DNA of 64,000 bases, from NCBI RefSeq assembly GCF_029319185.1, contig NZ_CP119754.1:4806705-4870704 (forward strand). The letters run 5' to 3'. The notes beneath the pieces are model-generated. The model did no database searches and was not told where the DNA came from. It was given only the letters and a program-made list of their open reading frames with translations. The stretch's first letter is position 1. Every line of letters begins with the position of its first letter. Below are positions 8,561 to 21,406 of the stretch, piece after piece. The position numbers were made by a program, and so were the translations under genes. This DNA comes from Superficieibacter sp. HKU1. Lineage in GTDB: Bacteria > Pseudomonadota > Gammaproteobacteria > Enterobacterales > Enterobacteriaceae.

Positions 8561-9184
8561 TTATTTTTTCTCAACCAGCTGTTTCACGGTGTTTGCGTAC
8601 TGCTGGATAAAGACATCCATATTACTGGTGTCCATACCCTGCGGATTAAGCTGGTATTTACCGTTTACATACATTGCCGGTACACCCTGAAGTTGCAGAT
8701 CGGCAGCCGCTTTTTCCTGCTGAGCGACCAGCGATTTCACTACAAAGCTGTTCCATGCAGCATCGTATTCTTCACCCTTAACGCCTGCATCCACGAATAC
8801 CTTACGAATATCGGCAACGGACTGCACCGATTGTGTTTTTTGTACTGCATTAAACATCGGAGCGGTGATTTTGTCTTCCACACCCAATGCCACAGCAACT
8901 GCCCATGCCTGGGTCATCTCTTTGCCCAAAGGACCAAGGAATTCAACGTGGTATTTTGTCATCTTAGTGCCTTGTGGCAGCTTCTGTTTAACCGTATCAG
9001 AAACGTGCAGCACCTGTTCAAACTCATAGCAGTGCGGGCAATAAAATGAGAAAAACTCCAGCACCTGAGGCTCACCGGCGACCGGTTTATCAAGCGTGAT
9101 ATATTCCTTGCCATCAGTGATTTGTGCCGCTGATGCGCTAAATGCCAGAATCATACCTGCCAGTGCCAGCCAAATTTTTTTCAT
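8561..9184 (-). CDS. dsbA: periplasmic thiol:disulfide oxidoreductase DsbA
   Basis: Main donor of disulfide bonds to newly exported proteins in the periplasm, re-oxidised by DsbB. The precursor is 207 residues with a signal peptide (MKKIWLALAG..., cleavage after SASA, about residue 19). The thioredoxin fold carries the CPHC active site at residues 49-52 and the cis-proline loop QGVPAMYVNGK. The open frame extends 59 codons upstream into srkA, but the ATG at 9184 with its upstream GAGAG and the signal peptide fix the start. It lies 26 bases behind srkA and is probably co-transcribed with it under Cpx control. Confidence 0.98.
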   Translation of the reverse strand: MKKIWLALAGMILAFSASAAQITDGKEYITLDKPVAGEPQVLEFFSFYCPHCYEFEQVLHVSDTVKQKLPQGTKMTKYHVEFLGPLGKEMTQAWAVAVALGVEDKITAPMFNAVQKTQSVQSVADIRKVFVDAGVKGEEYDAAWNSFVVKSLVAQQEKAAADLQLQGVPAMYVNGKYQLNPQGMDTSNMDVFIQQYANTVKQLVEKK

Positions 9185-9210
9185 TGGTAACTCTCTCCTG
9201 AATATAGTCA

Positions 9211-10197
9211 TTAATACATTGGCGTTAATTGTAGAGGGGGTTCTTGTAGAACCCGAATCTGTTCGGTGAATATTTGTTTTTGTCTGTACCAGTAATCTTC
9301 CTCGGCAAGCCAGGGGAAGTTTGCCGGAAAAGCAGGGTCGTCCCAGCGACGGATCAACCATGCCAGATAATAAACCAGCCTCATGGCACGTAAAGGCTCA
9401 ATCAGTCCTAATTCATCGGAATTAAACTCACTGAATTCCTCATAGGCTTCAATGATGGTCTCCAGTTGCATGCGCTGCTCAGCCTTATCTCCGTTTAGCA
9501 GCATCCATAAATCCTGAATGGCCGGGCCACTGCGCGCATCGTCCAAATCCACAAACAGCGGACCGTCGCGCCAGAGAATATTGCCGGCATGACAGTCGCC
9601 GTGTAAACGTAGCGACGTAAAGCGATTATGCCATTGACCATTAACAGCGTCGATCAGCGCATCGGTGGTCTGCAAAAACGCCTCTTTTTGCCTGGCAGGG
9701 ATCAGGGTGCAGTTTTCTAATATCTGCCGTGGTGCGATCAGGTATTCCTGAACACCTATCGCCGGACGGAACTGAAAGGGGTGTTTACGACCTGTCTGGT
9801 GCAGACGCCCAAGATAGCGCCCGACCCACTCCATCTGATCAAGATTATCCGCTTCGAACTGACGACCACCCATGCTCGGGAATATCGCATAGAAAAATCC
9901 CTGATGAGTCAGCAGGGTCCGATCGTTAAATTTTAGCGGCGCGGCAACGGGGACATCATCATGCTGAAGCTCCAGTGCAAACTGATGCTCTTCCTGTATC
10001 TGCTCAGCCGACCAGCGTTCAGGGCGGTAGAACTTAACCACAAAGCGGCGGCGATCTTCATCCTGAAACTGGTAGACACGGTTTTCATAGCTATTGAGCG
10101 GCGTAAGCCCGGAATCCACCCGAATACCCTGGTCGAACAGCGCATCCATGATGGTATCCGGATGTAATGTCTGGAATGTGAAAGCCTTGTCGTTCAT
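9211..10197 (-). CDS. srkA: stress response Ser/Thr protein kinase SrkA (YihE/RdoA)
   Basis: A 328-residue eukaryotic-like kinase of the APH/choline kinase fold. In E. coli it protects against cell death after envelope and oxidative stress, partly by antagonising MazEF. Visible are the catalytic loop HGDCHAGNILW (around residue 200) and the metal-binding VDLDDARSGP that follows it. It is first in the srkA-dsbA unit. A match to the CpxR box lies about 65 bases upstream, overlapping the end of yihD, in keeping with the known Cpx dependence of this operon in E. coli. Length equals the E. coli protein. Confidence 0.96.
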   Translation of the reverse strand: MNDKAFTFQTLHPDTIMDALFDQGIRVDSGLTPLNSYENRVYQFQDEDRRRFVVKFYRPERWSAEQIQEEHQFALELQHDDVPVAAPLKFNDRTLLTHQGFFYAIFPSMGGRQFEADNLDQMEWVGRYLGRLHQTGRKHPFQFRPAIGVQEYLIAPRQILENCTLIPARQKEAFLQTTDALIDAVNGQWHNRFTSLRLHGDCHAGNILWRDGPLFVDLDDARSGPAIQDLWMLLNGDKAEQRMQLETIIEAYEEFSEFNSDELGLIEPLRAMRLVYYLAWLIRRWDDPAFPANFPWLAEEDYWYRQKQIFTEQIRVLQEPPLQLTPMY

Positions 10198-10260
10198 CCT
10201 GGCATCCGAAAAAATACGAATGATTCAGGATATCATTTCATAGCGCTTTCGGAGGCTCCG

Positions 10261-10275
10261 CTTACAAGGTTTTAC
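10261..10275 (-). promoter_or_regulatory. putative CpxR box upstream of srkA-dsbA
   Basis: On the minus strand GTAAA-N5-GTAAG, one base off the CpxR consensus GTAAA-N5-GTAAA. It lies 63 bases before the srkA start and overlaps the yihD stop codon (10272-10274). CpxAR activation of yihE-dsbA is established in E. coli; binding at this exact site is inferred. Confidence 0.6.
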
Positions 10276-10541
10276 TCTTTAATTACGCCGCGTGCGCGAA
10301 GGAGCGCGGTTTTAAAGTCCTCTTCATAATCTTTCTGAATCCCTGGAATAACGGCATCTTTTGATGAGCCGCGCATTTTCAGGTGATAGATCAGGATATC
10401 GTCAGAAAGGTCGGCGAGATCGCCTTCGTATCCTGACTCCGTAGCCAGTTTCTGTAAAAATTGAATAAGGTTCAGCTCCGGCTCGTTCTGCCAGGCAGGC
10501 TGAAGAAGTTCAATCACTTCGTTAAGACGTTTACACTTCAT
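10272..10541 (-). CDS. yihD: YihD family protein (DUF1040)
   Basis: A small 89-residue, acidic, soluble protein matching E. coli YihD in length, in its N-terminus MKCKRLNEVIELLQPAW and in its place between srkA and mobA. No function is established, and I see no signal peptide, membrane segment or catalytic motif. It is transcribed away from mobA; the 70-base gap between the two starts must hold both promoters. The ribosome site AGGAG precedes the ATG. The CpxR-like box of the next operon lies over its stop codon. Confidence 0.93.
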   Translation of the reverse strand: MKCKRLNEVIELLQPAWQNEPELNLIQFLQKLATESGYEGDLADLSDDILIYHLKMRGSSKDAVIPGIQKDYEEDFKTALLRARGVIKE

Positions 10542-10610
10542 AGCGTGACTCCTTACTTTTCGTTAAGACACGTTAGCAGGGTCAATCCCACAATAAAAGA
10601 GGCGATATCA

Positions 10611-11195
10611 GTGGATCAGGATAGTGCAGTAACGGGCGTCGTGCTGGCTGGAGGGAGATCGACCCGGATGGGGGGCAGAGATAAGGGGCTTATTGAGCTC
10701 CACGGGCGACCGTTGTGGAAGTGGGTGGCCGGGACACTGTCTTCTCAGGTAGAGAACGTGGTAATCAGCGCTAATCGTAATCTCGATAGTTATCAGGCCA
10801 GCGGACTTCCGGTGATAGAGGATTCGCTGGCGGATTTCCCGGGTCCCCTGGCGGGGATACTTTCCGTGATGCAGCAGGTTAACAGCGAATGGTTTCTTTT
10901 TTGCCCCTGCGATACGCCCGCTATCCCGGACGATCTATTATTACGTTTTAAAGCAGAGATAGAGGGAGCCGCCGCTGTATGGGCGCATGATGGCGAACGC
11001 GATCATCCGGCAATTGCGCTGCTGCACAGGCGTCTTATTCCATCGCTACAGGATTATCTTCAGGCCGGTGAGCGCCGCGTAATGGTGTTTCTGCGACAGA
11101 GCGGGGGGCATTCTGTTGATTTCAGCGATCGCCCGGCGGCGTTTGTGAATGTGAATACGCCTGAACAACTGGCGCACTGGCAGGAGAAACAATGA
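10611..11195 (+). CDS. mobA: molybdenum cofactor guanylyltransferase
   Basis: Transfers GMP from GTP to molybdopterin to make the guanine dinucleotide form of the cofactor used by DMSO-reductase-family enzymes. The protein is 194 residues, the E. coli length, from a GTG start at 10611. The frame is open 50 codons upstream, but that part would run over the yihD start. The GTG has a purine-rich site (AAAAGAGG) at proper distance. The nucleotidyltransferase signature GGRSTRMGGRDKG is at residues 14-26, the metal-binding CPCDTP further on and the Asn-rich FVNVNTPEQL near the end. It overlaps mobB by four bases (translational coupling). Confidence 0.95.
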   Translation: MDQDSAVTGVVLAGGRSTRMGGRDKGLIELHGRPLWKWVAGTLSSQVENVVISANRNLDSYQASGLPVIEDSLADFPGPLAGILSVMQQVNSEWFLFCPCDTPAIPDDLLLRFKAEIEGAAAVWAHDGERDHPAIALLHRRLIPSLQDYLQAGERRVMVFLRQSGGHSVDFSDRPAAFVNVNTPEQLAHWQEKQ

Positions 11196-11707
11196 TCCCT
11201 GTACTGGCAATTGCGGCATGGAGCGGCACTGGCAAGACAACGCTGCTTAAGAAACTGATCCCGGCACTGTGTGAACGAGGTATCCGGCCCGGCCTGATTA
11301 AGCATACGCATCATAATATGGATATCGATAAGCCCGGAAAGGACAGTTATGAATTACGTAAGGCGGGAGCCGCACAAACGGTAGTAGCCAGTCAGCAGCG
11401 CTGGGCGCTTATGACGGAAACGCCAGAAGCGAAAACCCTGGATCTGGCTTATCTGGTCAGCCGGATGGATCATTCCACCCTGGATCTGGTGTTGGTAGAA
11501 GGATTTAAGCAGGAGAGTATCGCAAAGATCCTGCTTTTCAGAGCCGGTGCGGGGCATGAACCGGGCGAATTAGCGCTGGATACGCATGTGGTTGCTGTTG
11601 CCAGCGATGTTCTTCTGACGCTGGATGTACCTGTACTGAATTTGAATGACGTCGGGGAAATAGTGGCGTTTATTGAGATGTGGATGGCGGGGCAGGAGAC
11701 ACTATAG
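11192..11707 (+). CDS. mobB: molybdopterin-guanine dinucleotide biosynthesis adapter MobB
   Basis: A 171-residue P-loop protein that binds GTP and assists MobA; not essential for cofactor synthesis in E. coli. Walker A is SGTGKTTLLKK at residues 11-21, followed by KHTHHNMDIDKPGKDSYELRKAGA, the conserved switch-like stretch of the family, and the Walker B-like LDLVLVEGFK. The start overlaps the mobA stop (ATGA). The gene converges on the rRNA operon, with a REP-like hairpin and the rrn terminator between them. Confidence 0.95.
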   Translation: MIPVLAIAAWSGTGKTTLLKKLIPALCERGIRPGLIKHTHHNMDIDKPGKDSYELRKAGAAQTVVASQQRWALMTETPEAKTLDLAYLVSRMDHSTLDLVLVEGFKQESIAKILLFRAGAGHEPGELALDTHVVAVASDVLLTLDVPVLNLNDVGEIVAFIEMWMAGQETL

Positions 11708-11717
11708 ACTTCGTTTT

Positions 11718-11743
11718 GCCCGGTTGCGCAGCGCTTACCGGGC
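11718..11743. repeat. REP-like hairpin downstream of mobB
   Basis: A 7-bp inverted repeat GCCCGGT/ACCGGGC around a GC-rich loop containing GCGCAGCGC, of the short extragenic palindrome type found several more times in this window. It lies between mobB and the rrn terminator. Confidence 0.6.
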
Positions 11744-11785
11744 CAGGAGACGGGGATACCGTATTGCTGGCAGGATCAGGCAGAA

Positions 11786-11814
11786 CGCAAAAAGCCCATC
11801 CGTCAGGATGGGCT
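11786..11814 (-). terminator. rRNA operon terminator
   Basis: A perfect 9-bp stem (11793-11801 with 11806-11814, four-base loop) followed on the minus strand by a T run. It starts 13 bases after the 5S gene. No tRNA gene lies between 5S and terminator, unlike E. coli rrnC, where aspT and trpT follow the 5S gene. Confidence 0.9.
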
Positions 11815-11827
11815 TCTCACTTGTTTG

Positions 11828-11947
11828 ATGCCTGGCAGTTCCCTACTCTCGCATGGGGAGACCCCACACTACCATCGGCGCTACGGCGTTTCACTTCTGA
11901 GTTCGGCATGGGGTCAGGTGGGACCACCGCGCTGTTGCCGCCAGGCA
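11828..11947 (-). rRNA. rrf: 5S ribosomal RNA
   Basis: 120 nt, minus strand, from TGCCTGGCGG to CCAGGCAT, with complementary ends and near identity to E. coli 5S rRNA. It is the last gene of the rRNA operon and is followed within 15 bases by the terminator. Confidence 0.98.
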
Positions 11948-12039
11948 AATTCTGTTTACCAGGGTGCATTCCGCACACTGATTAATCTGGTTCAGGCTGA
12001 AAATCTCTCTCAAATCCGCCAAAACAGCTTCGGCGTTGT

Positions 12040-14945
<2,906 letters not shown>

Positions 14946-15129
14946 TCACAACCCGAAGCTGTTTCACTTCGTGTTGCGAAAATTTGAGAGACCCACGAAC
15001 AACTCGCGTTGTTCAGTGTTTTTCAATTTTCAGCTTGATCCAGATTTTTAAAGAGCAAATATCTCAAACGTGACTCGTGAGTCAGTTTTGAGATACGTTT
15101 GGTTGTGCCTTTCACCCACAGCCAGCAAG

Positions 15130-15204
15130 TGGCGTCCCCTAGGGGATTCGAACCCCTGTTGCCGCCGTGAAAGGGCGGAGTCCTAACCGCTAGACGAAGG
15201 GGAC
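15130..15204 (-). tRNA. gltU: tRNA-Glu (anticodon UUC)
   Basis: 75 nt with encoded CCA, in the 16S-23S spacer. The acceptor stem GTCCCCT/AGGGGAC pairs, and the anticodon loop CCTTTCACG gives UUC at positions 34-36. The D arm reads CTAGCGGTTAGGAC, which differs from the E. coli K-12 gltTUVW sequence as I remember it. A tRNA-Glu in the spacer is the E. coli rrnB/C/E/G type, whereas rrnA, D and H carry tRNA-Ile and tRNA-Ala. The symbol follows the rrnC-like upstream flank and is provisional. Confidence 0.96.
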
Positions 15205-15291
15205 ACGGAGTGTCGCGACTTCGCAGCCGTCTTGCTCGTTACTTTTCATCAGACAATCTGTGTGAGCACTTCAAAGGCAGGTTCTTTAAGG

Positions 15292-16833
<1,542 letters not shown>

Positions 16834-16962
16834 AAGTTTGATGCTCAAAGAATTAAACTTCGTAATGAATTACGTGTTCACTCTGAGACTTGGTATTTCT
16901 TTTTGCCTTTCGGCATTTAAGAATCCGTATCTTCGAGTGCCCACACAGATTGTCTGATAAAT

Positions 16963-16974
16963 TGTTAAAGAGCA
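16963..16974 (-). promoter_or_regulatory. rrn leader boxA antitermination site
   Basis: TGCTCTTTAACA on the minus strand, the consensus boxA bound by NusB-NusE(S10), about 130 bases before the 16S gene and followed by the leader stem region. A similar boxA-like TGCTCTTTAAA lies in the spacer before the 23S gene (about 15047-15057). It prevents Rho termination in the untranslated operon. Confidence 0.85.
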
Positions 16975-17010
16975 GTGCCGCTTCGTTTTTCGCTGCGGCG
17001 CGGGGTGTGC

Positions 17011-17038
17011 ATATTACGCTTTCCCGCTTCAGAGTCAA
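17011..17038 (-). promoter_or_regulatory. rRNA operon promoter P2
   Basis: -35 TTGACT (17033-17038) and -10 TAATAT (17011-17016) on the minus strand, spacer 16. The spacer sequence matches E. coli rrn P2 closely. It lies about 120 bases downstream of P1. Confidence 0.85.
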
Positions 17039-17129
17039 GCGTTAATTTCGCTTTTCTCCGCTGAAGTTCCCGGAGGAGCCTCGCTAACCGGTCGGCTTGT
17101 TTGCCGTTGTTCCGTGTCAGTGGAGGCGC

Positions 17130-17178
17130 ATTATAGGGAGTTATTCCGGGCTGACAAGCATAAATTTAAAATAATTTA
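17130..17178 (-). promoter_or_regulatory. rRNA operon promoter P1 with UP element
   Basis: -35 TTGTCA (17152-17157), 16-base spacer and -10 TATAAT (17130-17135), followed by the GC-rich GCGCCTCC discriminator typical of stringently controlled rrn P1. Directly upstream (17158-17178) is an A/T block suitable as an UP element for the alpha subunit. Fis sites are expected between here and yieP but are not assigned. Confidence 0.88.
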
Positions 17179-17307
17179 CCAGGCGCGCTTTTTTTCACCA
17201 AATTGCTGCCAGATACGCCAGATAATCCTTCAAATGCTGTTTTTACCACCGACATCAGCCACAAATGGCATACTAGAACGCGTGAAAAAGATTAAGGAAC
17301 GGCATTT

Positions 17308-18018
17308 ATGAAGCTAAGCGCACAGCAGCTGGCTGCTCAAAAGAACCTTTCATATGTGCTGGCCGAGAAACTGGCGCAGAAAATCTTGCAGGGTGTGTAT
17401 GCCCCGGAGAGTATCCTGCCCGGTGAAATAGAGCTGGGCGAACAATACGGCGTAAGTCGTACCGCAGTGCGAGAGGCAATAAAAACCCTGACAGCAAAAG
17501 GAATGGTTTTACCCCGTCCGCGCATCGGCACGCGAGTCATGCCGCAAAGCGACTGGAACTTTCTGGATAAAGAGCTGCTCTCGTGGTGGATGACGGAAGA
17601 TAACTTTCAGGGCGTGGTACAGCACTTCCTTATTATGCGCAGCAGCCTGGAACCTCAGGCGTGCCTGTTGGCAGCAACGCGTGGAAGCGCTGAGCAAAAA
17701 GCGCAGTTGAATACCTTGATGGAGGAGATGGTCTTACTGAAGCAGCACTTTCAACGCGAGCGATGGATCGAGGTGGATATGGCCTGGCATGAACACATCT
17801 ATAAGATGAGCGGTAATCCTTTCCTGACCTCTTTCGCCACCTTGTTTCAGTCGGTCTACCATATTTACTTCACCTCTATTACACACAATGAAGTGATTAA
17901 ACTCGATTTACATCAGGCTATCGTTGATGCCATTCAGGATAGCAATGGTCATCAGGCGCTGGCAGCCTGTCAGGCACTATTAAACGCGCCGGATCACATG
18001 CCAGCAACGAAGGAGTAA
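17308..18018 (+). CDS. yieP: GntR/FadR-family transcriptional regulator YieP
   Basis: A 236-residue regulator with an N-terminal winged helix (ELGEQYGVSRTAVREAIKTLTAKGMV, about residues 45-70) and a C-terminal helical FCD ligand domain of the FadR subgroup; MAWHEHIYKMSGNPF belongs to its conserved core. Its ligand is not known. It is divergent from the rRNA operon and followed after two bases by hsrA, which suggests one transcript. In E. coli it lies directly upstream of rrnC, and this is the main clue that the 5' side of the rRNA operon here is rrnC-like. Confidence 0.93.
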   Translation: MKLSAQQLAAQKNLSYVLAEKLAQKILQGVYAPESILPGEIELGEQYGVSRTAVREAIKTLTAKGMVLPRPRIGTRVMPQSDWNFLDKELLSWWMTEDNFQGVVQHFLIMRSSLEPQACLLAATRGSAEQKAQLNTLMEEMVLLKQHFQRERWIEVDMAWHEHIYKMSGNPFLTSFATLFQSVYHIYFTSITHNEVIKLDLHQAIVDAIQDSNGHQALAACQALLNAPDHMPATKE

Positions 18019-18020
18019 GC

Positions 18021-19412
18021 ATGACGAAGAAAAAAGGAATTAGCATGGCCGGTTTGCCGTGGATTGCGGCAATGGCTTTTTTTATGCAGGCGCTGGATGC
18101 CACCATACTGAACACCGCTCTCCCCGCCATCGCACAAAGTCTTGATCGTTCCCCCCTGGCCATGCAATCGGCCATTATCAGCTATACCCTGACGGTCGCC
18201 ATGCTCATCCCGGTCAGCGGCTGGCTGGCGGATCGCTTCGGGACTCGCCTGGTCTTTATGACGGCGGTCAGCCTGTTTACGCTTGGCTCTCTGGCTTGCG
18301 CACTTTCCGGCTCTCTCATGGCGCTGGTAATTTTCCGCGTGATTCAGGGTATTGGCGGCGCAATGATGATGCCGGTTGCCCGCCTGGCCTTATTACGCGC
18401 CTATCCCCGCAGCGAACTGTTGCCGGTGCTCAACTTTGTGACTATGCCCGGCCTGGTCGGGCCGATACTCGGTCCGCTGCTCGGGGGCGTGCTGGTAACG
18501 TGGGCGAGCTGGCACTGGATCTTCCTGATTAATATTCCCATTGGCATTGCGGGGCTGTTATACGCCCGCAAATATATGCCAAACTTCACCACGCCCCGTC
18601 GCGGCTTCGATATGAGCGGTTTCCTGCTCTTTGGTCTTGGGCTGGTACTTTTCTCCAGCGGGATGGAATTGTTTGGCGAGAAGATCGTAGCGACGTGGAT
18701 CGCGCTGGCTATTATTGCGTTAAGCATTGTTTTACTGCTTGGCTATATTCGCCATGCCCGCCGTCATCCGAATCCGCTTATTGCCCTGCCGATGTTTAAA
18801 ACGCGAACTTTTTCCGTAGGCATCGCCGGAAACCTGGCAACGCGCCTGGGAACCGGCTGCGTTCCCTTTCTGATGCCGCTGATGTTGCAGGTCGGCTTTG
18901 GCTACCCGGCGCTGATAGCCGGTTGCATGATGGCCCCGACGGCGATTGGTTCTATTCTGGCGAAGTCGATGGTAACGCAGGTGCTTCGACGACTGGGCTA
19001 TCGCCGCACGCTGGTTGGCGTTACCGTGTTTATCGGGCTGATGATTGCGCAGTTCTCGCTGCAATCGCCAGCGTATCCCATCTGGTTGATGCTCATTCCG
19101 CTATTTATTCTTGGGATGGCCATGTCGACGCAGTTTACCTCAATGAATACCATCACCCTCGCTGACCTGACCGATGAAAACGCCAGTAGCGGCAATAGTA
19201 TGCTGGCAGTGACCCAGCAATTATCGATCAGTCTGGGGGTCGCCATTAGCGCGGCGGTCCTGCGATTTTATGAAGGTTTTGATAACGCGAATACCGTGGA
19301 GCAATTCCACTATACCTTTATTACGATGGGCGCATTAACGGTGCTCTCCGCCGCGGTGTTTATGCTGCTACGACCAAAAGACGGAAGGAACCTGATAAAA
19401 GAACGTCATTAA
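18021..19412 (+). CDS. hsrA: MFS transporter HsrA (DHA2 drug:H+ antiporter family)
   Basis: A 463-residue inner-membrane protein with about 14 hydrophobic segments, the DHA2 layout. The first segment carries LDATILNTALPAIA, and motif A (GWLADRFGTR) follows between segments 2 and 3. RVIQGIGGAMMMPVARLALLR is motif B/C-like. The substrate is not established; E. coli HsrA (YieO) is named for an effect on homocysteine resistance. It follows yieP by two bases. Its stop overlaps the convergent rbsR stop by four bases, leaving no room for a separate terminator. Confidence 0.93.
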   Translation: MTKKKGISMAGLPWIAAMAFFMQALDATILNTALPAIAQSLDRSPLAMQSAIISYTLTVAMLIPVSGWLADRFGTRLVFMTAVSLFTLGSLACALSGSLMALVIFRVIQGIGGAMMMPVARLALLRAYPRSELLPVLNFVTMPGLVGPILGPLLGGVLVTWASWHWIFLINIPIGIAGLLYARKYMPNFTTPRRGFDMSGFLLFGLGLVLFSSGMELFGEKIVATWIALAIIALSIVLLLGYIRHARRHPNPLIALPMFKTRTFSVGIAGNLATRLGTGCVPFLMPLMLQVGFGYPALIAGCMMAPTAIGSILAKSMVTQVLRRLGYRRTLVGVTVFIGLMIAQFSLQSPAYPIWLMLIPLFILGMAMSTQFTSMNTITLADLTDENASSGNSMLAVTQQLSISLGVAISAAVLRFYEGFDNANTVEQFHYTFITMGALTVLSAAVFMLLRPKDGRNLIKERH

Positions 19413-20407
19413 CCGCGTGTCGAGCCGCGAACCACCAGCTCCGGCGTCAACTGAACACGCTGCTGTTGCTGATCGGGCTGGGCCATACGATGAATAAGCA
19501 CATCAATGGCCAGCTCGCCCAGTTCATCTTTCGGTTGATGAACGGTGGTCAGCGGCGGGGTCATATAGCGTGCCAGCTCAATATCATCGTATCCCACGAT
19601 CCCCATATCCTCAGGAACACGCTTGCCCGCCTGATAAAGCGCCTGATAAGCCCCCACGGCCATCGCATCATTTCCGGCGAATACGGCCTCGGGGGGAACA
19701 GAATGTTCAAGCAACTGCTGCATCGCGGCAAAACCACCGCCAAACTCAAAATTTCCGGTAATTTCGTATCCGTCTGGAATGGCAAGGCCAGCCCGGCGCA
19801 TAGCTTTACGGTATCCCTCAAGACGCAGGCGAGCAGGGGTTTTATCCAGCGGCCCCGTCAGACAGCCAATGCGGGTATAGCCCCGGTCGATCAAATGCTG
19901 CGTCGCTAAATCGCCACCCAGTAGCGAGTTATCCTGAATCAGATCGCTGTCACCATCGAAGGGAGCCCAGTCCATCATTACGGTAGGCACGGAAGGATAA
20001 CGCTGCATAATTTCTTGTGAGGGCTGATGCGTTTCGGTACACAGCAACAGTAGCCCATCGACGCGTTTTTGCATCAGCGTTTCAAGGTTCTGATTCATCC
20101 GCTGTTCGTCGCCTTCGGTATTACACAGTACCAGGCTGTAGCCGCGTTCAAAACAGCTGCGCTCAACGCCGCGCACCAGCTCCGAGTAAAACGGGTTGGT
20201 ACTGGCGGTAATCAGCATTCCGATAGTCCGGGTCTGATTCAGTTTGAGGCTGCGCGCCAGTGCGGATGGCGCATAGTTGAGGGTTTTAATGGCGGCAGCC
20301 ACTTTGTCAGTGATGGCCTCGCTGACAAAGCGATCTTTATTAATGACGTGAGACACCGTTGAGGTGGAAACGCCCGCCAGGCGGGCAACGTCCTTCATGG
20401 TAGCCAA
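19409..20407 (-). CDS. rbsR: ribose operon repressor
   Basis: A 332-residue LacI-family repressor. The N-terminal HTH and hinge (MATMKDVARLAGVSTSTVSHVINKD) is followed by a periplasmic-binding-protein-like domain that binds D-ribose. It ends the rbs operon, three bases behind rbsK. Its likely targets are the two AGCGAAACGTTTCGCT-type palindromes in front of rbsD. It overlaps the convergent hsrA gene by four bases. Confidence 0.97.
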   Translation of the reverse strand: MATMKDVARLAGVSTSTVSHVINKDRFVSEAITDKVAAAIKTLNYAPSALARSLKLNQTRTIGMLITASTNPFYSELVRGVERSCFERGYSLVLCNTEGDEQRMNQNLETLMQKRVDGLLLLCTETHQPSQEIMQRYPSVPTVMMDWAPFDGDSDLIQDNSLLGGDLATQHLIDRGYTRIGCLTGPLDKTPARLRLEGYRKAMRRAGLAIPDGYEITGNFEFGGGFAAMQQLLEHSVPPEAVFAGNDAMAVGAYQALYQAGKRVPEDMGIVGYDDIELARYMTPPLTTVHQPKDELGELAIDVLIHRMAQPDQQQQRVQLTPELVVRGSTRG

Positions 20408-20410
20408 TGT

Positions 20411-21340
20411 TTACCCCTGCTGACGTAAAAACAGGTCGATCTCATCACGCCACGGTACCGACGGCTGCGCGCCTTTCCGGGTGACCGCGATCGCCGCCGC
20501 CGCATGGGCAAAACGGATGGCGTCCGCCAGCGGTTTTTCTTCCAGCAGTGCCGTGATCAACGCACCGTTAAAGGTGTCTCCTGCCGCGATGGTATCGACC
20601 GCTTCGACGTTGAAACCGGGAACACGCTGGCCTTTACCGTCTACACTGGCCCAGACGCCACGACTGCCCAGCGTAATAATGACCGTTTTGATGCCTTTAT
20701 TATGCAGCGCCTGCGCCGCTTTTGCCGCATCGTCATCGTTTTTAACCGCGATACCGGTCAGCTTCTCCGCTTCGGTTTCGTTCGGCGTAATAATATCCAC
20801 CAGCGTCAGCAGTTCATCCGGCAACTCGCGCGCAGGCGCAGGATTTAGCGCAACCATCGTTTGATGCTGATGGGCGATTTTCGCGGCCGCCAGCACGCTC
20901 TCAATCGGCGACTCCAGCTGCATCAGCAATGCCGAAGCCTGAGCAATGCGCTCCTGCTGCGCCTCGACCAGTGCAGGAGAAAGCGCGGCGTTAGCGCCAG
21001 CATGAATCCCGATCACATTCTCGCCTTCACCGTTAACGAAGATCAGCGCCACACCGGTAGATTCGCCAGCGATGGTGCTGACAGGCTCAACATCAATATT
21101 ATCGCTGACCAGCTGCTTACGGATACGCTCACCCGTGTCATCATCACCGGTACAGGCAATAAAGGCGATGCTGGCACCGCTGCGCCCGGCTGCTACGGCC
21201 TGGTTCGCGCCCTTACCGCCAAATGCAACCTGATACTGATTGCCGGTAACGGTTTCTCCCGGTGCCGGAAAGGCATGGAGATTAAGAATGTGATCGGCAT
21301 TGATGCTGCCGAGGACGACGAGATAGCCTGCGTTTTTCAT
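20411..21340 (-). CDS. rbsK: ribokinase
   Basis: Phosphorylates D-ribose to ribose 5-phosphate with ATP (cytoplasm). It is a 309-residue PfkB-family sugar kinase with N-terminal signature GGKGANQAVAAGRSGA (about residues 42-57) and C-terminal signature VDTIAAGDTFNGALI containing the catalytic Asp (about residue 255). Length is the same as E. coli RbsK. It is separated from rbsB by 66 bases with a stable hairpin and followed by rbsR after three bases. Confidence 0.97.
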   Translation of the reverse strand: MKNAGYLVVLGSINADHILNLHAFPAPGETVTGNQYQVAFGGKGANQAVAAGRSGASIAFIACTGDDDTGERIRKQLVSDNIDVEPVSTIAGESTGVALIFVNGEGENVIGIHAGANAALSPALVEAQQERIAQASALLMQLESPIESVLAAAKIAHQHQTMVALNPAPARELPDELLTLVDIITPNETEAEKLTGIAVKNDDDAAKAAQALHNKGIKTVIITLGSRGVWASVDGKGQRVPGFNVEAVDTIAAGDTFNGALITALLEEKPLADAIRFAHAAAAIAVTRKGAQPSVPWRDEIDLFLRQQG

Positions 21341-21361
21341 ATCCAGAGTGTCCCTTTAAGT

Positions 21362-21383
21362 GCGCCACCGGAACCGGTGGCGC
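21362..21383 (-). repeat. hairpin in the rbsB-rbsK intergenic region
   Basis: A perfect 10-bp inverted repeat (GCGCCACCGG/CCGGTGGCGC) with a two-base centre and no T run, so not a terminator. A stem here probably protects the 3' end of the abundant rbsB mRNA and lowers expression of rbsK and rbsR. In E. coli the sRNA RbsZ derives from the rbsB 3' region. Confidence 0.6.
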
Positions 21384-21406
21384 GTGCCCTGCTTTTCTTT
21401 TTAATA

